This document shows, one piece after another, positions 43,886 through 51,761 of a stretch of 64,000 bases of DNA. Position 1 is the stretch's first letter; each line of letters begins with the position of its first letter. Position numbers and translations under genes: made by a program. The notes below the pieces were generated by a model. That model searched no databases. It was not told the DNA's origin and worked only from the letters and a program-made list of their open reading frames with translations. Source of the DNA: Streptomyces sp. HB132 (GTDB lineage Bacteria; Actinomycetota; Actinomycetes; Streptomycetales; Streptomycetaceae); contig NZ_JAFBGA010000001.1 in NCBI RefSeq assembly GCF_016909575.1, positions 682,001-746,000 of the forward strand, written 5' to 3'.

Positions 43886-45073
43886 ATGCCCGATCAGCAG
43901 ACGCGCGCCCGCCCGGTGGCGCCCGAATCCCGCAGCACCCGGCACAGCGCCATGGCCCTGCTCACCGCCGCCGCCCCCGCCCTGGGTGCCTACGCGGCGG
44001 TCAGGGCCGTCGGGCTGCTGGTCCTCCAGGTGTCGGCGTCGGCCGCGGGGAAGGACGCCCTGCACCTGCTCGGCGGGCGCTGGGACTCCGTCTGGTACCA
44101 GCGGATCGCGGAGAACGGCTACGGCCACACCGTCACCCTCCCCGACGGCGGCGTCCACCCCGACCTGGCCTTCTTCCCGCTCCTGCCGGCCCTGGAACGC
44201 GGCCTCGCCGCGGTCACCCCGCTCACGGTGCAGGGCGCGGGCATCGCCGTCGCCTGGCTGGCGGGGCTCCTCGCGGCCTGGGGGATCTTCGCCGTCGGAG
44301 CCCGGCTGCACGGGCGGCGGACCGGGGTGGTGCTGGCCGCGCTGTGGGGCGCGTACCCGACGGCGTTCGTGCAGTCGATGGCGTACACCGAGACCCTGTT
44401 CACCGCCCTCGCCGCCTGGTCCCTGTACGCCGTGCTCAGGGACCGCTGGATCGTCGCGGGCGCGCTGTGCGTGCTCGCCGGGCTGACGCGGCCCTCGGCC
44501 GCCGCCCTCGTCGCGGCGCTCGCGGTCACCGCCGCCGCCGTCCTCGTACGGGAGTGGCGCGCGGGCGACCGGCGGGGCCTGCTGCGCCGGAACGCAACGA
44601 TGCTGCTGGGAGTGTGCCTCGCACCGCTGGGATGGCTGGGCCACGTGGTGTTCGTCGCCGTACGCGAGGGCGGCGCGTTCGCGTACTTCGACGTCCAGGC
44701 GCAGTGGGGCAACAGCATCGACGGCGGCCGGGCGCTGGCCGCCTTCATCGCCGGACTGCCGCTTCCCGCCGCGCTCGGGCTCTGCGCGGCGCTGGGGCTG
44801 CTGGGGTGGCTGGTCCTCCTGTGCGTACGGCAGCGGCAGCCGCTGCCCGTCCTGCTGTACGGCATCGCGGTCGTCGTCATCTCACTCATCGGTTCCGGCT
44901 ACTTCGGCTCCCGGCCGCGCCTGATGATGCCCGCGTTCCCCCTGCTCCTGCCTCCGGCCGTCGCGCTGGCGGGCCTGCGCGCGAGGGCGCGCACGGCGTC
45001 GGTCGTCGCCGCGCTGGCCGTCGGCTCCGCCGCGTACGGGGCATGGACGCTGCTGGGCCCGGGGCCGCCGTGA
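43886..45073 (+). CDS. PIG-V-like membrane glycosyltransferase
   Basis: This 395-residue polytopic protein has about ten hydrophobic segments. The N-terminal luminal motif RWDSVWYQRIAENGYG matches the conserved (R)WD-x-x-W(Y)-x-x-I(A)-x-x-GY motif of PIG-V-type mannosyltransferases, followed by DLAFFPLLPALER. These enzymes use polyprenyl-phosphate sugars as donors. The acceptor is unknown; protein O-mannosylation or a cell-wall glycolipid would be reasonable. Its position between possible pilus-regulon genes and the prepilin peptidase may be coincidence. Confidence 0.75.
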   Translation: MPDQQTRARPVAPESRSTRHSAMALLTAAAPALGAYAAVRAVGLLVLQVSASAAGKDALHLLGGRWDSVWYQRIAENGYGHTVTLPDGGVHPDLAFFPLLPALERGLAAVTPLTVQGAGIAVAWLAGLLAAWGIFAVGARLHGRRTGVVLAALWGAYPTAFVQSMAYTETLFTALAAWSLYAVLRDRWIVAGALCVLAGLTRPSAAALVAALAVTAAAVLVREWRAGDRRGLLRRNATMLLGVCLAPLGWLGHVVFVAVREGGAFAYFDVQAQWGNSIDGGRALAAFIAGLPLPAALGLCAALGLLGWLVLLCVRQRQPLPVLLYGIAVVVISLIGSGYFGSRPRLMMPAFPLLLPPAVALAGLRARARTASVVAALAVGSAAYGAWTLLGPGPP

Positions 45074-45095
45074 ACCGGGCCCGCCGCCATGCCCG

Positions 45096-45485
45096 TCACC
45101 TCGCGGGCGGCGAGCCCTCCGCGGCGGGTACGGAGATCCGAACCCGCGTCCCGGGCCGGAGGCCCCACCGCTCCATCGCCCCGGCCTCCGACTCCACCAC
45201 GTGGCGGGCGCGGAGCCTGAGCAGGCCGAACCGGCCGGGCCTCATCGTGCGTACCGCCACGACGTCGAACTTCCGGTCCAGGTAGGCCACATCGATGGCG
45301 AACCGCATCCGGAAGGTGTGGACGCTCCCGCACGGGGTGATCAGCAGCGCACCGTCGACACCGTCCACGCCGAGCAGTCCACGTGCCCGCGCCCGGTAGG
45401 AGGCGGCGATGCGCAGCGGCACCTCCCGCACCCCGGAGCCAGTACCGACCGTCAGTGTCCCGTTGCCGTTGCGCCATTTCCCCAT
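45096..45485 (-). CDS. DUF192-family protein
   Basis: This 129-residue protein is of the DUF192 fold. Family segments are VPLRIAASYRARARGLLGV, ALLITPCGSVHTFRMRFAIDVAYLD, and HVVESEAGAMERWGLRPGTRVRI. The fold is a small beta-barrel; function is unknown. The ATG at 45485 begins the conserved region; an in-frame extension to 45554 would run through the palindrome at 45537-45554 and is not used. DUF192 genes are often close to pilus or secretion genes in actinobacteria, and this one is divergent from the prepilin peptidase. Confidence 0.85.
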   Translation of the reverse strand: MGKWRNGNGTLTVGTGSGVREVPLRIAASYRARARGLLGVDGVDGALLITPCGSVHTFRMRFAIDVAYLDRKFDVVAVRTMRPGRFGLLRLRARHVVESEAGAMERWGLRPGTRVRISVPAAEGSPPAR

Positions 45486-45536
45486 GGGCCCGACCGTAGA
45501 CCTCGCGGCCGGCGCGTGGGTCCGGTACGAGGGGCG

Positions 45537-45554
45537 GTGGGCCCCAGGACCCAA
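45537..45554. promoter_or_regulatory. Palindrome upstream of the prepilin peptidase (site D)
   Basis: On the minus strand the site reads TTGGGTCC-TG-GGGCCCAC, 14 of 16 arm positions of the shared motif. It lies between the divergent DUF192 gene (start 45485) and the prepilin peptidase (start 45590), close to where a -35 region would be expected. Confidence 0.5.
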
Positions 45555-45589
45555 GACCCCGCCGTGCCCGCCGGATTAGGGTCGGGACC

Positions 45590-46375
45590 GTGGACTCCAC
45601 ACTGATTGCGGTCGCCGCGCTCTGGGGCGCCGGTGCCGGGCTGCTGCTCCCGCGTGCCGCGTACCGCTTCTCCGTCGAGCCCGAGGAACCCTGGCGCGAC
45701 GCGTGCCCGGCCGGGCACGCGCTGCCGGGGCCCGCCCGGGGCTGGCTCGGCCCGGCCAGGTGCGCGGAGTGCGCGGTGGCCGTCCCCGCACCACCCGGAG
45801 GCGCGGCCCCGGAGACCCCGGCGGGACAAGGCCGTTACGCACCCGACGTCGCCGCCCCGGTGGTCAGCGTGCTCGCCTGTGCGGCCCTCGCCGCCGCGAC
45901 CGGCGCCCGGCCCGAAGCCGCCGTCTGGCTGCTGCTGGCCCCCGTCGCCGTGCTCCTCGCCGTCATCGACCGCCGGGTCCACCGGCTCCCCGACATGCTC
46001 ACGCTGCCCCTGGCCGGTGCCGCCGCGGCGCTCCTGGGCGCAGCGGCCCTGCTGCCCGAGCACGGCGGATCCTGGACCTCCGCCCTGCTCGGCGGAGTGG
46101 CACTCGGAGGCTTCTACCTCCTGCTCTTCCGGATCAACCCGGACGGCATGGGCTTCGGCGACGTGAAGCTCGCCCTCGCGCTGGGAGTGGCCCTCGGGTG
46201 GTACGGCTGGGCGGTGCTCTTCGCGGGCGGCTTCGCCGGCTTCCTGTTCGGCGCGCTGTACGGGGCGGGTCTGATGCTGATGCGCCGGGCAGGCCGCAGG
46301 ACGGGCATCCCGTTCGGGCCGTTCATGATCGCGGGAGCGCTCGTCGGGCTGCTGTTCGGGGGCCTCGTCGCGTGA
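45590..46375 (+). CDS. A24-family prepilin peptidase (TadV/CpaA type)
   Basis: This 261-residue membrane aspartic protease removes the leader of Flp prepilins. The two catalytic aspartates are Asp127 (AVIDRRVHRLPD) and Asp191 (GMGFGDVKL, the GxGD motif). About six hydrophobic segments are present. The N-terminal cytoplasmic part has a three-cysteine set (C39, C58, C61) recalling the zinc domain of PilD-type enzymes but incomplete. The GTG start at 45590 has no clear ribosome site, so a leaderless mRNA is possible. It is the only prepilin peptidase in the window and serves the Tad locus about 9 kb away. Confidence 0.9.
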   Translation: MDSTLIAVAALWGAGAGLLLPRAAYRFSVEPEEPWRDACPAGHALPGPARGWLGPARCAECAVAVPAPPGGAAPETPAGQGRYAPDVAAPVVSVLACAALAAATGARPEAAVWLLLAPVAVLLAVIDRRVHRLPDMLTLPLAGAAAALLGAAALLPEHGGSWTSALLGGVALGGFYLLLFRINPDGMGFGDVKLALALGVALGWYGWAVLFAGGFAGFLFGALYGAGLMLMRRAGRRTGIPFGPFMIAGALVGLLFGGLVA

Positions 46376-46446
46376 ATCCCACCCGTCGTACCCACGTACG
46401 TGATATCCGCTCGCGCCAGGTCCTCGCGGACTGGCACCCTCCCCGT

Positions 46447-47334
46447 ATGACCGGATCGTCCGCACCCTTCGTCCCTTCCGCCTCCGACGCGCGCTTCGAG
46501 GCCCTCGTCGCGGAGGCCGACACCGTGTCCGTCGACGGCTGGGACTTCTCGTGGCTCGACGGGCGGGCCACCGAGCAGCGCCCTTCCTGGGGGTACGCGC
46601 GGGCCATGGCCGACCGGCTGGCACGTGCGGAGGCCGCGCTCGACATCCAGACCGGGGGAGGGGAGGTCCTCGCCTCCGCGCCCGTACTGCCGCCGCTCAC
46701 CGTGGCCACCGAGTCCTGGCCGCCGAACGTCGCCCGCGCCACCGCCCTGCTCCGCCCGCGCGGTGCCGTGGTCGTCGCGGACTCCGACGAGCCGCCGCTG
46801 CCCTTCGCCGACCACGCCTTCGACCTGGTCGTCAGCCGCCATCCGGTGACGACGTGGTGGGACGAGATCGCCCGGGTGCTCGCCCCCGGCGGCACGTACT
46901 TCTCCCAGCAGGTGGGCAGGGAGAGCGTGTTCGAGCTCATCGAGTACTTCCTCGGCCCGCTGTCCGCCGAGCAGCGCGGTGCCCGCGACCCGCGACGCGC
47001 GCGGGAGGACGCGGAGGCAGCCGGACTCGAAGTGACGGACCTGCGTGCCGAGCGGCTGCGTGTCGAGTTCCTCGACATCGGCGCCGTCGTCTACTTCCTG
47101 CGCAAGGTCATCTGGATGGTCCCCGGCTTCACCGTCGGGGCCTACCTACCCCAACTGCGCTCCCTGCACCGGCAGATGGAGGAGGAGGGTCCCTTCGTCG
47201 CACACAGCGCCCGCTTCCTCGTCGAGGCACGGAAACCAGCGCGCCGGCCGGTGGTCCCGCAGGGCCCTACCCTGAGGGCGGCTTCACGGACCACGGGTGC
47301 AACGGCATCACCCGCCCCTCCGTCCTACCCATGA
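46447..47334 (+). CDS. Class I SAM-dependent methyltransferase-like protein
   Basis: This 295-residue soluble protein has its start taken at ATG 46447. The segment VARATALLRPRGAVVVADSDEPPLPFADHAFDLVVSRHPVTTWWDEIARVLAPGGTYF has the order and spacing of a class I methyltransferase core (motif II-like and post-motif region), although the usual glycine-rich motif I is poorly conserved, so SAM binding is not certain. The C-terminal end after FVAHSARFLVEARKP is Pro/Arg/Thr-rich. It lies 71 bases after the prepilin peptidase gene. The substrate is unknown. Confidence 0.7.
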   Translation: MTGSSAPFVPSASDARFEALVAEADTVSVDGWDFSWLDGRATEQRPSWGYARAMADRLARAEAALDIQTGGGEVLASAPVLPPLTVATESWPPNVARATALLRPRGAVVVADSDEPPLPFADHAFDLVVSRHPVTTWWDEIARVLAPGGTYFSQQVGRESVFELIEYFLGPLSAEQRGARDPRRAREDAEAAGLEVTDLRAERLRVEFLDIGAVVYFLRKVIWMVPGFTVGAYLPQLRSLHRQMEEEGPFVAHSARFLVEARKPARRPVVPQGPTLRAASRTTGATASPAPPSYP

Positions 47335-47378
47335 GTAGTGCGACCCTGTTGGTTGAGCGCACAACGAAGGAGCAGGTC

Positions 47379-47834
47379 ATGTCGGTGGGAAGCGAAATGT
47401 CGGGCGGAGAGATCAGCCCGCCGGTCGGCCGGCCGCGCCACGGGAAGGGCGACTGGCTCACGGGCGCGCGGATCACCGCCGTCCACGGCCTCTTCTACCG
47501 GCCCGAGGGGCGCGCGGGGGAGCCGGAAGCCGTCGAATTCGTGCTGGAGAGCGGTGAGTCGGTCCTGCTGACCTGTGCCTCCGACCACACGCTGAGCATC
47601 ACCTCGGGAGCCTGGCCCGGCCTTCCCGACTGGTGCGTGCCCGCGGGCCAGTGGCAGTTCGAACAGCTCGGCCGGCTGCCCTCCCCTCCGCACGGCGGGG
47701 CCTGGACGGTCACGGGCACGCAGGAGCGGCGCGACGGGCACGGTGAGGTGCGCGAGGCGATGATCCGGTGCGAGAACGGCGACTTCGTGATCGGCGGCGG
47801 CGACACGGTGGCGATCCGCTTCGTACCCCGCTGA
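47379..47834 (+). CDS. Hypothetical protein
   Basis: This 151-residue protein starts at ATG 47379, after AAGGAG; an upstream ATG at 47331 lacks a site. It has no signal peptide. The body is beta-rich: RITAVHGLFYRPEG, VEFVLESGESVLLTCASDHTLSI, then DGHGEVREAMIRCENGDFVIGGGDTVAIRF. No family was recognised. It lies 44 bases after the methyltransferase-like gene and could share its transcript. Confidence 0.6.
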   Translation: MSVGSEMSGGEISPPVGRPRHGKGDWLTGARITAVHGLFYRPEGRAGEPEAVEFVLESGESVLLTCASDHTLSITSGAWPGLPDWCVPAGQWQFEQLGRLPSPPHGGAWTVTGTQERRDGHGEVREAMIRCENGDFVIGGGDTVAIRFVPR

Positions 47835-47891
47835 TCCGGGGCGGGACCCGGCGGGACCCGGCGGGGCCCACCGGGCTCGTCCGGGTCCGCC

Positions 47892-49070
47892 CTACGCGTG
47901 CGGGCCCACGCCCACCTTTCCCACCGTCAGCTCGGTCTCTCCTTCCATCACTTCGCCCAGCCCCGCCACCTGTTCCTCCAGCGCGCGCGTCCGCCGGGCG
48001 TCCAGGGGGCTCAGCGGTTCCACGGTGACGGCGATCCGCCTGCCCGAGCGGCGCTGGTGCCACACCCCGGCGACCGTGCCGTCCACCAGCAGCACCGGGA
48101 AGTTACCCGCCTGACCGCCTGCCAGCGCACGCTCGTACGCCGCGCCGGGGAAGAGCCGCTCGCGCGGCCGGGAGGCGATGGTGAACGCGTCGAAATAGGG
48201 GAGCAGCCGCACGCCGCGCGGCGCCTGTGACGGGAAACGGGTGTCACCCGCCACCACCCAGGCGGCGCCGCACTCCTCGAAGGCCACCTCCTCGATCGCG
48301 CCGGCGCCGGCCAGGTCCTCGAACAACTGCCCGGCCCAGCCGCGTGGCGCCGCCAGCCACTGGGCGAAGTGGCCCGGCGTGGCGGGCCCGTACGCCCGCA
48401 GATAGCGCCGTACGAGCTCGGCGGTAGCCTCACCGGCGGGCATCGGGACGGTCCCCGGGTTGGTGTACGTGGCCTTGCGGCCCCGGTTCGCCGCGTAGCA
48501 CAGGGCACCCCGGTGGCCCGCCAGGTGCAGCACCTGGCGCCAGCGGGGCCACATCGCCTGGAACCCGGGCATCACGAGGTCCCCCGCCCACGGGCCGGTG
48601 CGGGCGATCACCTCCTCGGAGAGCTCGTCGATCGTGAGCTCTCCGCCCGTCAGGGCGTCGGCGACCGCGGCCACGACCGCCTCGATCTGGTCCGGCGTCA
48701 TCCTGGCGTCGCTGGGAGACGGACTGCTGCGCCTGGGCAGGGCCGAGAGTGCTCCGGTCCACATCGGCAGCTCGCCGGCCGGCAGCAGATGCACGGTGCC
48801 GCGTGGCCCGAAGGTCTTGACGAGGGTCCTGTCCGTCCACAGCGCCGCGCGCACATCTGTGCGTGTCGTCCCCGGCGCGCGCAATCCGACGGAGAGCTCC
48901 GCGGCCGACAGCACCTGCGCGTGCGCCCCGAGCATCGTGCCGACGGCGCCGGTCACGCCCTGCGCGGCCTGACCGCCGAAGGAGGCCGCATCGGAGAGGA
49001 ACTGCCGGTCAAGACGCCGTGCGTTCGCCTGGGACCAGCTCACGGTGATGGTGCGGGCTCGTGTCGTCAT
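47892..49070 (-). CDS. AlkZ-like winged-helix DNA-binding protein (HTH_42)
   Basis: This 392-residue protein has the tandem winged-helix fold of the HTH_42/AlkZ family, which includes DNA glycosylases that excise alkylated or cross-linked bases. Landmarks are ALWTDRTLVKTFGPRGTVHLLP, GFQAMWPRWRQVLHLAGHRGALCYA, and DAFTIASRPRERLFPG. Where catalytic members carry Q-x-Q or Q-x-D, this protein seems to read His50-Ala-Gln52, so its activity may differ or be lost. A perfect 12-bp inverted repeat lies just upstream of the ATG. Confidence 0.8.
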   Translation of the reverse strand: MTTRARTITVSWSQANARRLDRQFLSDAASFGGQAAQGVTGAVGTMLGAHAQVLSAAELSVGLRAPGTTRTDVRAALWTDRTLVKTFGPRGTVHLLPAGELPMWTGALSALPRRSSPSPSDARMTPDQIEAVVAAVADALTGGELTIDELSEEVIARTGPWAGDLVMPGFQAMWPRWRQVLHLAGHRGALCYAANRGRKATYTNPGTVPMPAGEATAELVRRYLRAYGPATPGHFAQWLAAPRGWAGQLFEDLAGAGAIEEVAFEECGAAWVVAGDTRFPSQAPRGVRLLPYFDAFTIASRPRERLFPGAAYERALAGGQAGNFPVLLVDGTVAGVWHQRRSGRRIAVTVEPLSPLDARRTRALEEQVAGLGEVMEGETELTVGKVGVGPHA

Positions 49071-49085
49071 GGGCCGAATGTAGGG

Positions 49086-49116
49086 CGCCTACAGGACGGG
49101 AACTGTCCTGTAGGCG
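49086..49116. promoter_or_regulatory. 12-bp inverted repeat upstream of the AlkZ-like gene
   Basis: CGCCTACAGGAC-N7-GTCCTGTAGGCG is a perfect inverted repeat 16-46 bases upstream of the start codon at 49070. It could be an operator or an mRNA hairpin in the leader. Confidence 0.45.
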
Positions 49117-49148
49117 TCTCTGGTGCATCTCGCGACACATCTGCGGAT

Positions 49149-49287
49149 ATGCCCGCTGCGCAGTCCGATGAATTCGGAGAGTGATAATTCGGTGGCGTGG
49201 CACGCATCAGCACTTACGAAGGGTTATGGTGGAAACCCCCCCTCGGGCCGGTCCGTAACCCCCCCCCACGGACCGGCCCGTTTTTTT
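49149..49287 (+). other. Candidate small rightward transcript
   Basis: A strong terminator pointing right ends this stretch, but both neighbouring genes are transcribed leftward, so a separate rightward transcript is implied. Short overlapping frames exist from ATG 49149 (MNSESDNSVAWHASALTKGY) and GTG 49197 (MARISTYEGLWWKPPLG), both running through the terminator. An sRNA or small-peptide gene is possible. Confidence 0.35.
49244..49287 (+). terminator. Strong intrinsic terminator
   Basis: A 13-bp perfect GC-rich stem, an 11-base loop and seven T residues (49281-49287). It is the only terminator in the window with a proper T-run. Its orientation is rightward. Confidence 0.85.
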
Positions 49288-49390
49288 GTGCCCGCACCTT
49301 CCGCCTGTGCGGCCCGTGCGCAGGACGGGCCCGGGCCCCGCGCGGGTCCCCGGCGACGTACGGGAAACCGGGCGCTGGGGCGGCTTCTCG

Positions 49391-50428
49391 TCAGCGCCGG
49401 TTGGCCCAGATGTTGGTGCTCGCGGTGTCCACGGCGAAGGTGTCGATCTCCTTCAGCTCGGCGCCGGTCAGCGGCGGTGCGGCCAGCGCGGCCACGTTCT
49501 CCTCCAGCTGCTTCACGCTCGACGCGCCGATCAGGGCCGAGGTCATACGGCTGTCGCGCAGCACCCAGTTGAGCGCGAGCTGCGCGAGGGACTGCCCTCG
49601 GCCCCGCGCGATGTCGTTCAGCCCGCGCAGCCGGCGCACCATCTCGTCGGACAGCAGGTCCGGGTCCAGGGACTTGCCCTGGCTGGCGCGGGACCCCTCG
49701 GGGATGCCCGCCAGGTACTTGCCGGTGAGCAGGCCCTGGGCGAGCGGCGCGAAGGAGATGCAGCCCATGCCGGCCGTCTCCAGCGCGTCGAGCAGCCCGT
49801 CCCCCTCTATCCAGCGGTTCACCATCGAGTAGGACGGCTGGTGGATCAGGGCGGGCACGCCCATCTCGTCGAGGATCCGTGCCGCCTCGGCGGTCTGCTC
49901 CGCGTTGTAGGAGGACACACCCGCGTACAGCGCCTTGCCCCGGCTCACGGCGGAGGCGAGTGCCCCCATCGTCTCCTCGAGCGGAGTGGCGGGGTCGAAG
50001 CGGTGGGAGTAGAAGATGTCGACGTGGTCGAGGCCCGTCCGCCGCAGGGAGGCGTCGAGCGACGACAGCAGGTACTTGCGGGAACCCCACTCGCCGTACG
50101 GGCCCGGGTGCATCCGGTAGCCGGCCTTGGTGGAGACGATGATCTCGTCCCGGTACGGGGCGAAGTCCTGCCTGAAGAGCTTGCCGAAGTTCAGCTCGGC
50201 GGAGCCCGGCGGCGGGCCGTAGTTGTTGGCCAGGTCGAAGTGGGTCACACCGAGGTCGAAGGCGCGGCGCAGGATCGCCCGCTGGGTGCCCAGGGCGCGG
50301 TCGTCGCCGAAGTTGTGCCAGAGGCCGAGGGAGACGGCGGGCAGCTTGAGCCCGCTGCGGCCGGTGCGGCGGTACTCCATGGAGTCGTAGCGGGACGTGT
50401 CGGCTCGGTAGGGGAGGGAATCAGTCAC
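49391..50428 (-). CDS. Aldo/keto reductase, YghZ/GPR-like
   Basis: This 345-residue NADPH-dependent oxidoreductase starts at GTG 50428 after AAGGAG. The catalytic tetrad is Asp65 (THFDLANNYG), Tyr70, Lys101 (VSTKAGYR) and His142 (YSHRFD). The segment HPGPYGEWGSRKYLLSSLDASLRRTGLDHVDIFY is characteristic of the YghZ/L-glyceraldehyde-3-phosphate reductase subfamily, which detoxifies reactive aldehydes such as methylglyoxal. Length is normal. It is a single gene, divergent from the cis-prenyltransferase. Confidence 0.93.
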   Translation of the reverse strand: MTDSLPYRADTSRYDSMEYRRTGRSGLKLPAVSLGLWHNFGDDRALGTQRAILRRAFDLGVTHFDLANNYGPPPGSAELNFGKLFRQDFAPYRDEIIVSTKAGYRMHPGPYGEWGSRKYLLSSLDASLRRTGLDHVDIFYSHRFDPATPLEETMGALASAVSRGKALYAGVSSYNAEQTAEAARILDEMGVPALIHQPSYSMVNRWIEGDGLLDALETAGMGCISFAPLAQGLLTGKYLAGIPEGSRASQGKSLDPDLLSDEMVRRLRGLNDIARGRGQSLAQLALNWVLRDSRMTSALIGASSVKQLEENVAALAAPPLTGAELKEIDTFAVDTASTNIWANRR

Positions 50429-50464
50429 GTTTCACTCCTTATCACGAACTTGTGACAGGCCGGG

Positions 50465-50482
50465 TTGGGCCCCTGTGACCCG
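50465..50482 (+). promoter_or_regulatory. Half-conserved palindrome in the uppS upstream region (site E)
   Basis: TTGGGCCC-CT-GTGACCCG has a perfect left arm of the shared motif but a weak right arm. It lies between the divergent aldo/keto reductase and cis-prenyltransferase genes. Functional binding is doubtful. Confidence 0.25.
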
Positions 50483-50637
50483 GCCGCAGTAATGTGGCGG
50501 CTTCGGGACATGCCGATCCGCGGCGCGAGAGCGCGGTGCGCGGACGCACGGCGATCCCCCGGGGGACGGCCCCGGACCCCCCCTGGTGAGGGGGAGGGCG
50601 GGCCGTGAGCCCGTACGGAACCGAGAGGGTGAACTCA

Positions 50638-51426
50638 GTGAACTTGCGCGACCTGGTGTACGGGCTCTACGCCCGCCGGGTGGGAGGCCGCCTGGACCAC
50701 GACCAGGTGCCCAAGCACATCGGAGTCATCCTCGACGGCAACCGGCGATGGGCCAAGGCGTCCGGCGGGTCGGCCGTGGAGGGACACCAGGCCGGGGCGG
50801 ACAAGATCTCCGAGCTGCTCGGATGGTGCAGCGAGACGGATGTCGAGGTCGTCACCCTCTGGCTCCTGTCCACCGACAACTTCGACCGGCCCGAGTCGGA
50901 GCTCACCCCTCTGCTCGGCATCATCGAGAACACCGTGCGCCAGCTCGCGTCCGACGGGCGGTGGCGCGTCCACCACGTCGGCACGCTCGACCTGCTTCCG
51001 GCGCGGACCCAGACCGTCCTCAAGGAGGCGGAGGAGGCCACGGCCGGCGTCGGCACCTCCCGGGCCGGAGGCTCCGGGGGCGGGATAATCGTCAATGTCG
51101 CCGTCGGCTACGGCGGGCGCCAGGAGATCGCGGACGCGGTCCGCTCCCTCCTCCTGGAGCACTCCTCACGGGGCACCACCTTCGAGGAGCTGGCCGAGGT
51201 CGTCTCCACGGACCTGATCTCCGAGCACCTCTACACCCGCGGACAACCCGACCCCGACCTCGTGATCCGCACCAGCGGGGAGCAGCGGCTGTCGGGCTTC
51301 ATGCTCTGGCAGAGCGCCCATTCGGAGTACTACTTCTGCGAGGTCTTCTGGCCGGCCTTCCGCAAGGTCGACTTCCTGCGCGCCCTGCGCGACTACGCGG
51401 CGCGCCACCGGCGTTACGGGGCCTGA
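50638..51426 (+). CDS. uppS: Isoprenyl transferase (cis-prenyltransferase)
   Basis: This 262-residue enzyme extends isoprenyl diphosphates to make undecaprenyl-type carrier lipids for cell-wall synthesis. The catalytic Asp33 lies in [14 protein letters not shown], and the IPP-binding C-terminal motif is [30 protein letters not shown] 50638 ([14 protein letters not shown]) fits the family start and follows GAGAGGG; GTG 50605 is an alternative with a better purine tract. Streptomyces usually has two such genes; this one is next to phoH and may be the accessory copy. Confidence 0.92.
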   Translation: MNLRDLVYGLYARRVGGRLDHDQVPKHIGVILDGNRRWAKASGGSAVEGHQAGADKISELLGWCSETDVEVVTLWLLSTDNFDRPESELTPLLGIIENTVRQLASDGRWRVHHVGTLDLLPARTQTVLKEAEEATAGVGTSRAGGSGGGIIVNVAVGYGGRQEIADAVRSLLLEHSSRGTTFEELAEVVSTDLISEHLYTRGQPDPDLVIRTSGEQRLSGFMLWQSAHSEYYFCEVFWPAFRKVDFLRALRDYAARHRRYGA

Positions 51427-51761
51427 GAGGCACGGCGCGACCGGAGGGCGCGGGAGAGCACGGAATCCGCTCCGGCGCACCTCGTCGCAGGCCGGGGCAT
51501 GGCTTCGCGTGTTCGAGGGAATACAGCTCTCAGGTCGATGTCCGGTCAGTAACCAGGCGGACGTCGCAGCCAAGTGAGCGGCACCCAGCCCGCTCGCCCG
51601 GGAGGCCCTTTGCACACGAAGGACCGCACCACACGCGGCCGACGCGGAGGGCCGGTGTTCGGCCCGCGCACGGGGCCAGAACCCGGTCCGTCCTCTCCCT
51701 TCGGGAAGTTCCGCGACCTCCGTCGCACTCCCCGACCTCGTCCGAGGGGGTACGTCCTTCC
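51427..51761. other. Gene-free spacer between uppS and phoH
   Basis: This 335-base stretch holds no supported gene and no strong hairpin. A few A+T-rich bases near 51515-51525 could belong to a promoter for phoH, but no consensus is clear. Confidence 0.3.

Noticed and set aside
47835..47875. Repeated GGGACCCGG units after 47834 as a functional repeat or CRISPR-like array
   Set aside because: Only two short GC-rich units occur; more likely part of a weak hairpin between convergent genes.
49197..49287. A tryptophan attenuator (short peptide with Trp-Trp before a terminator)
   Set aside because: No tryptophan gene lies downstream on that strand, and only two Trp codons are present.
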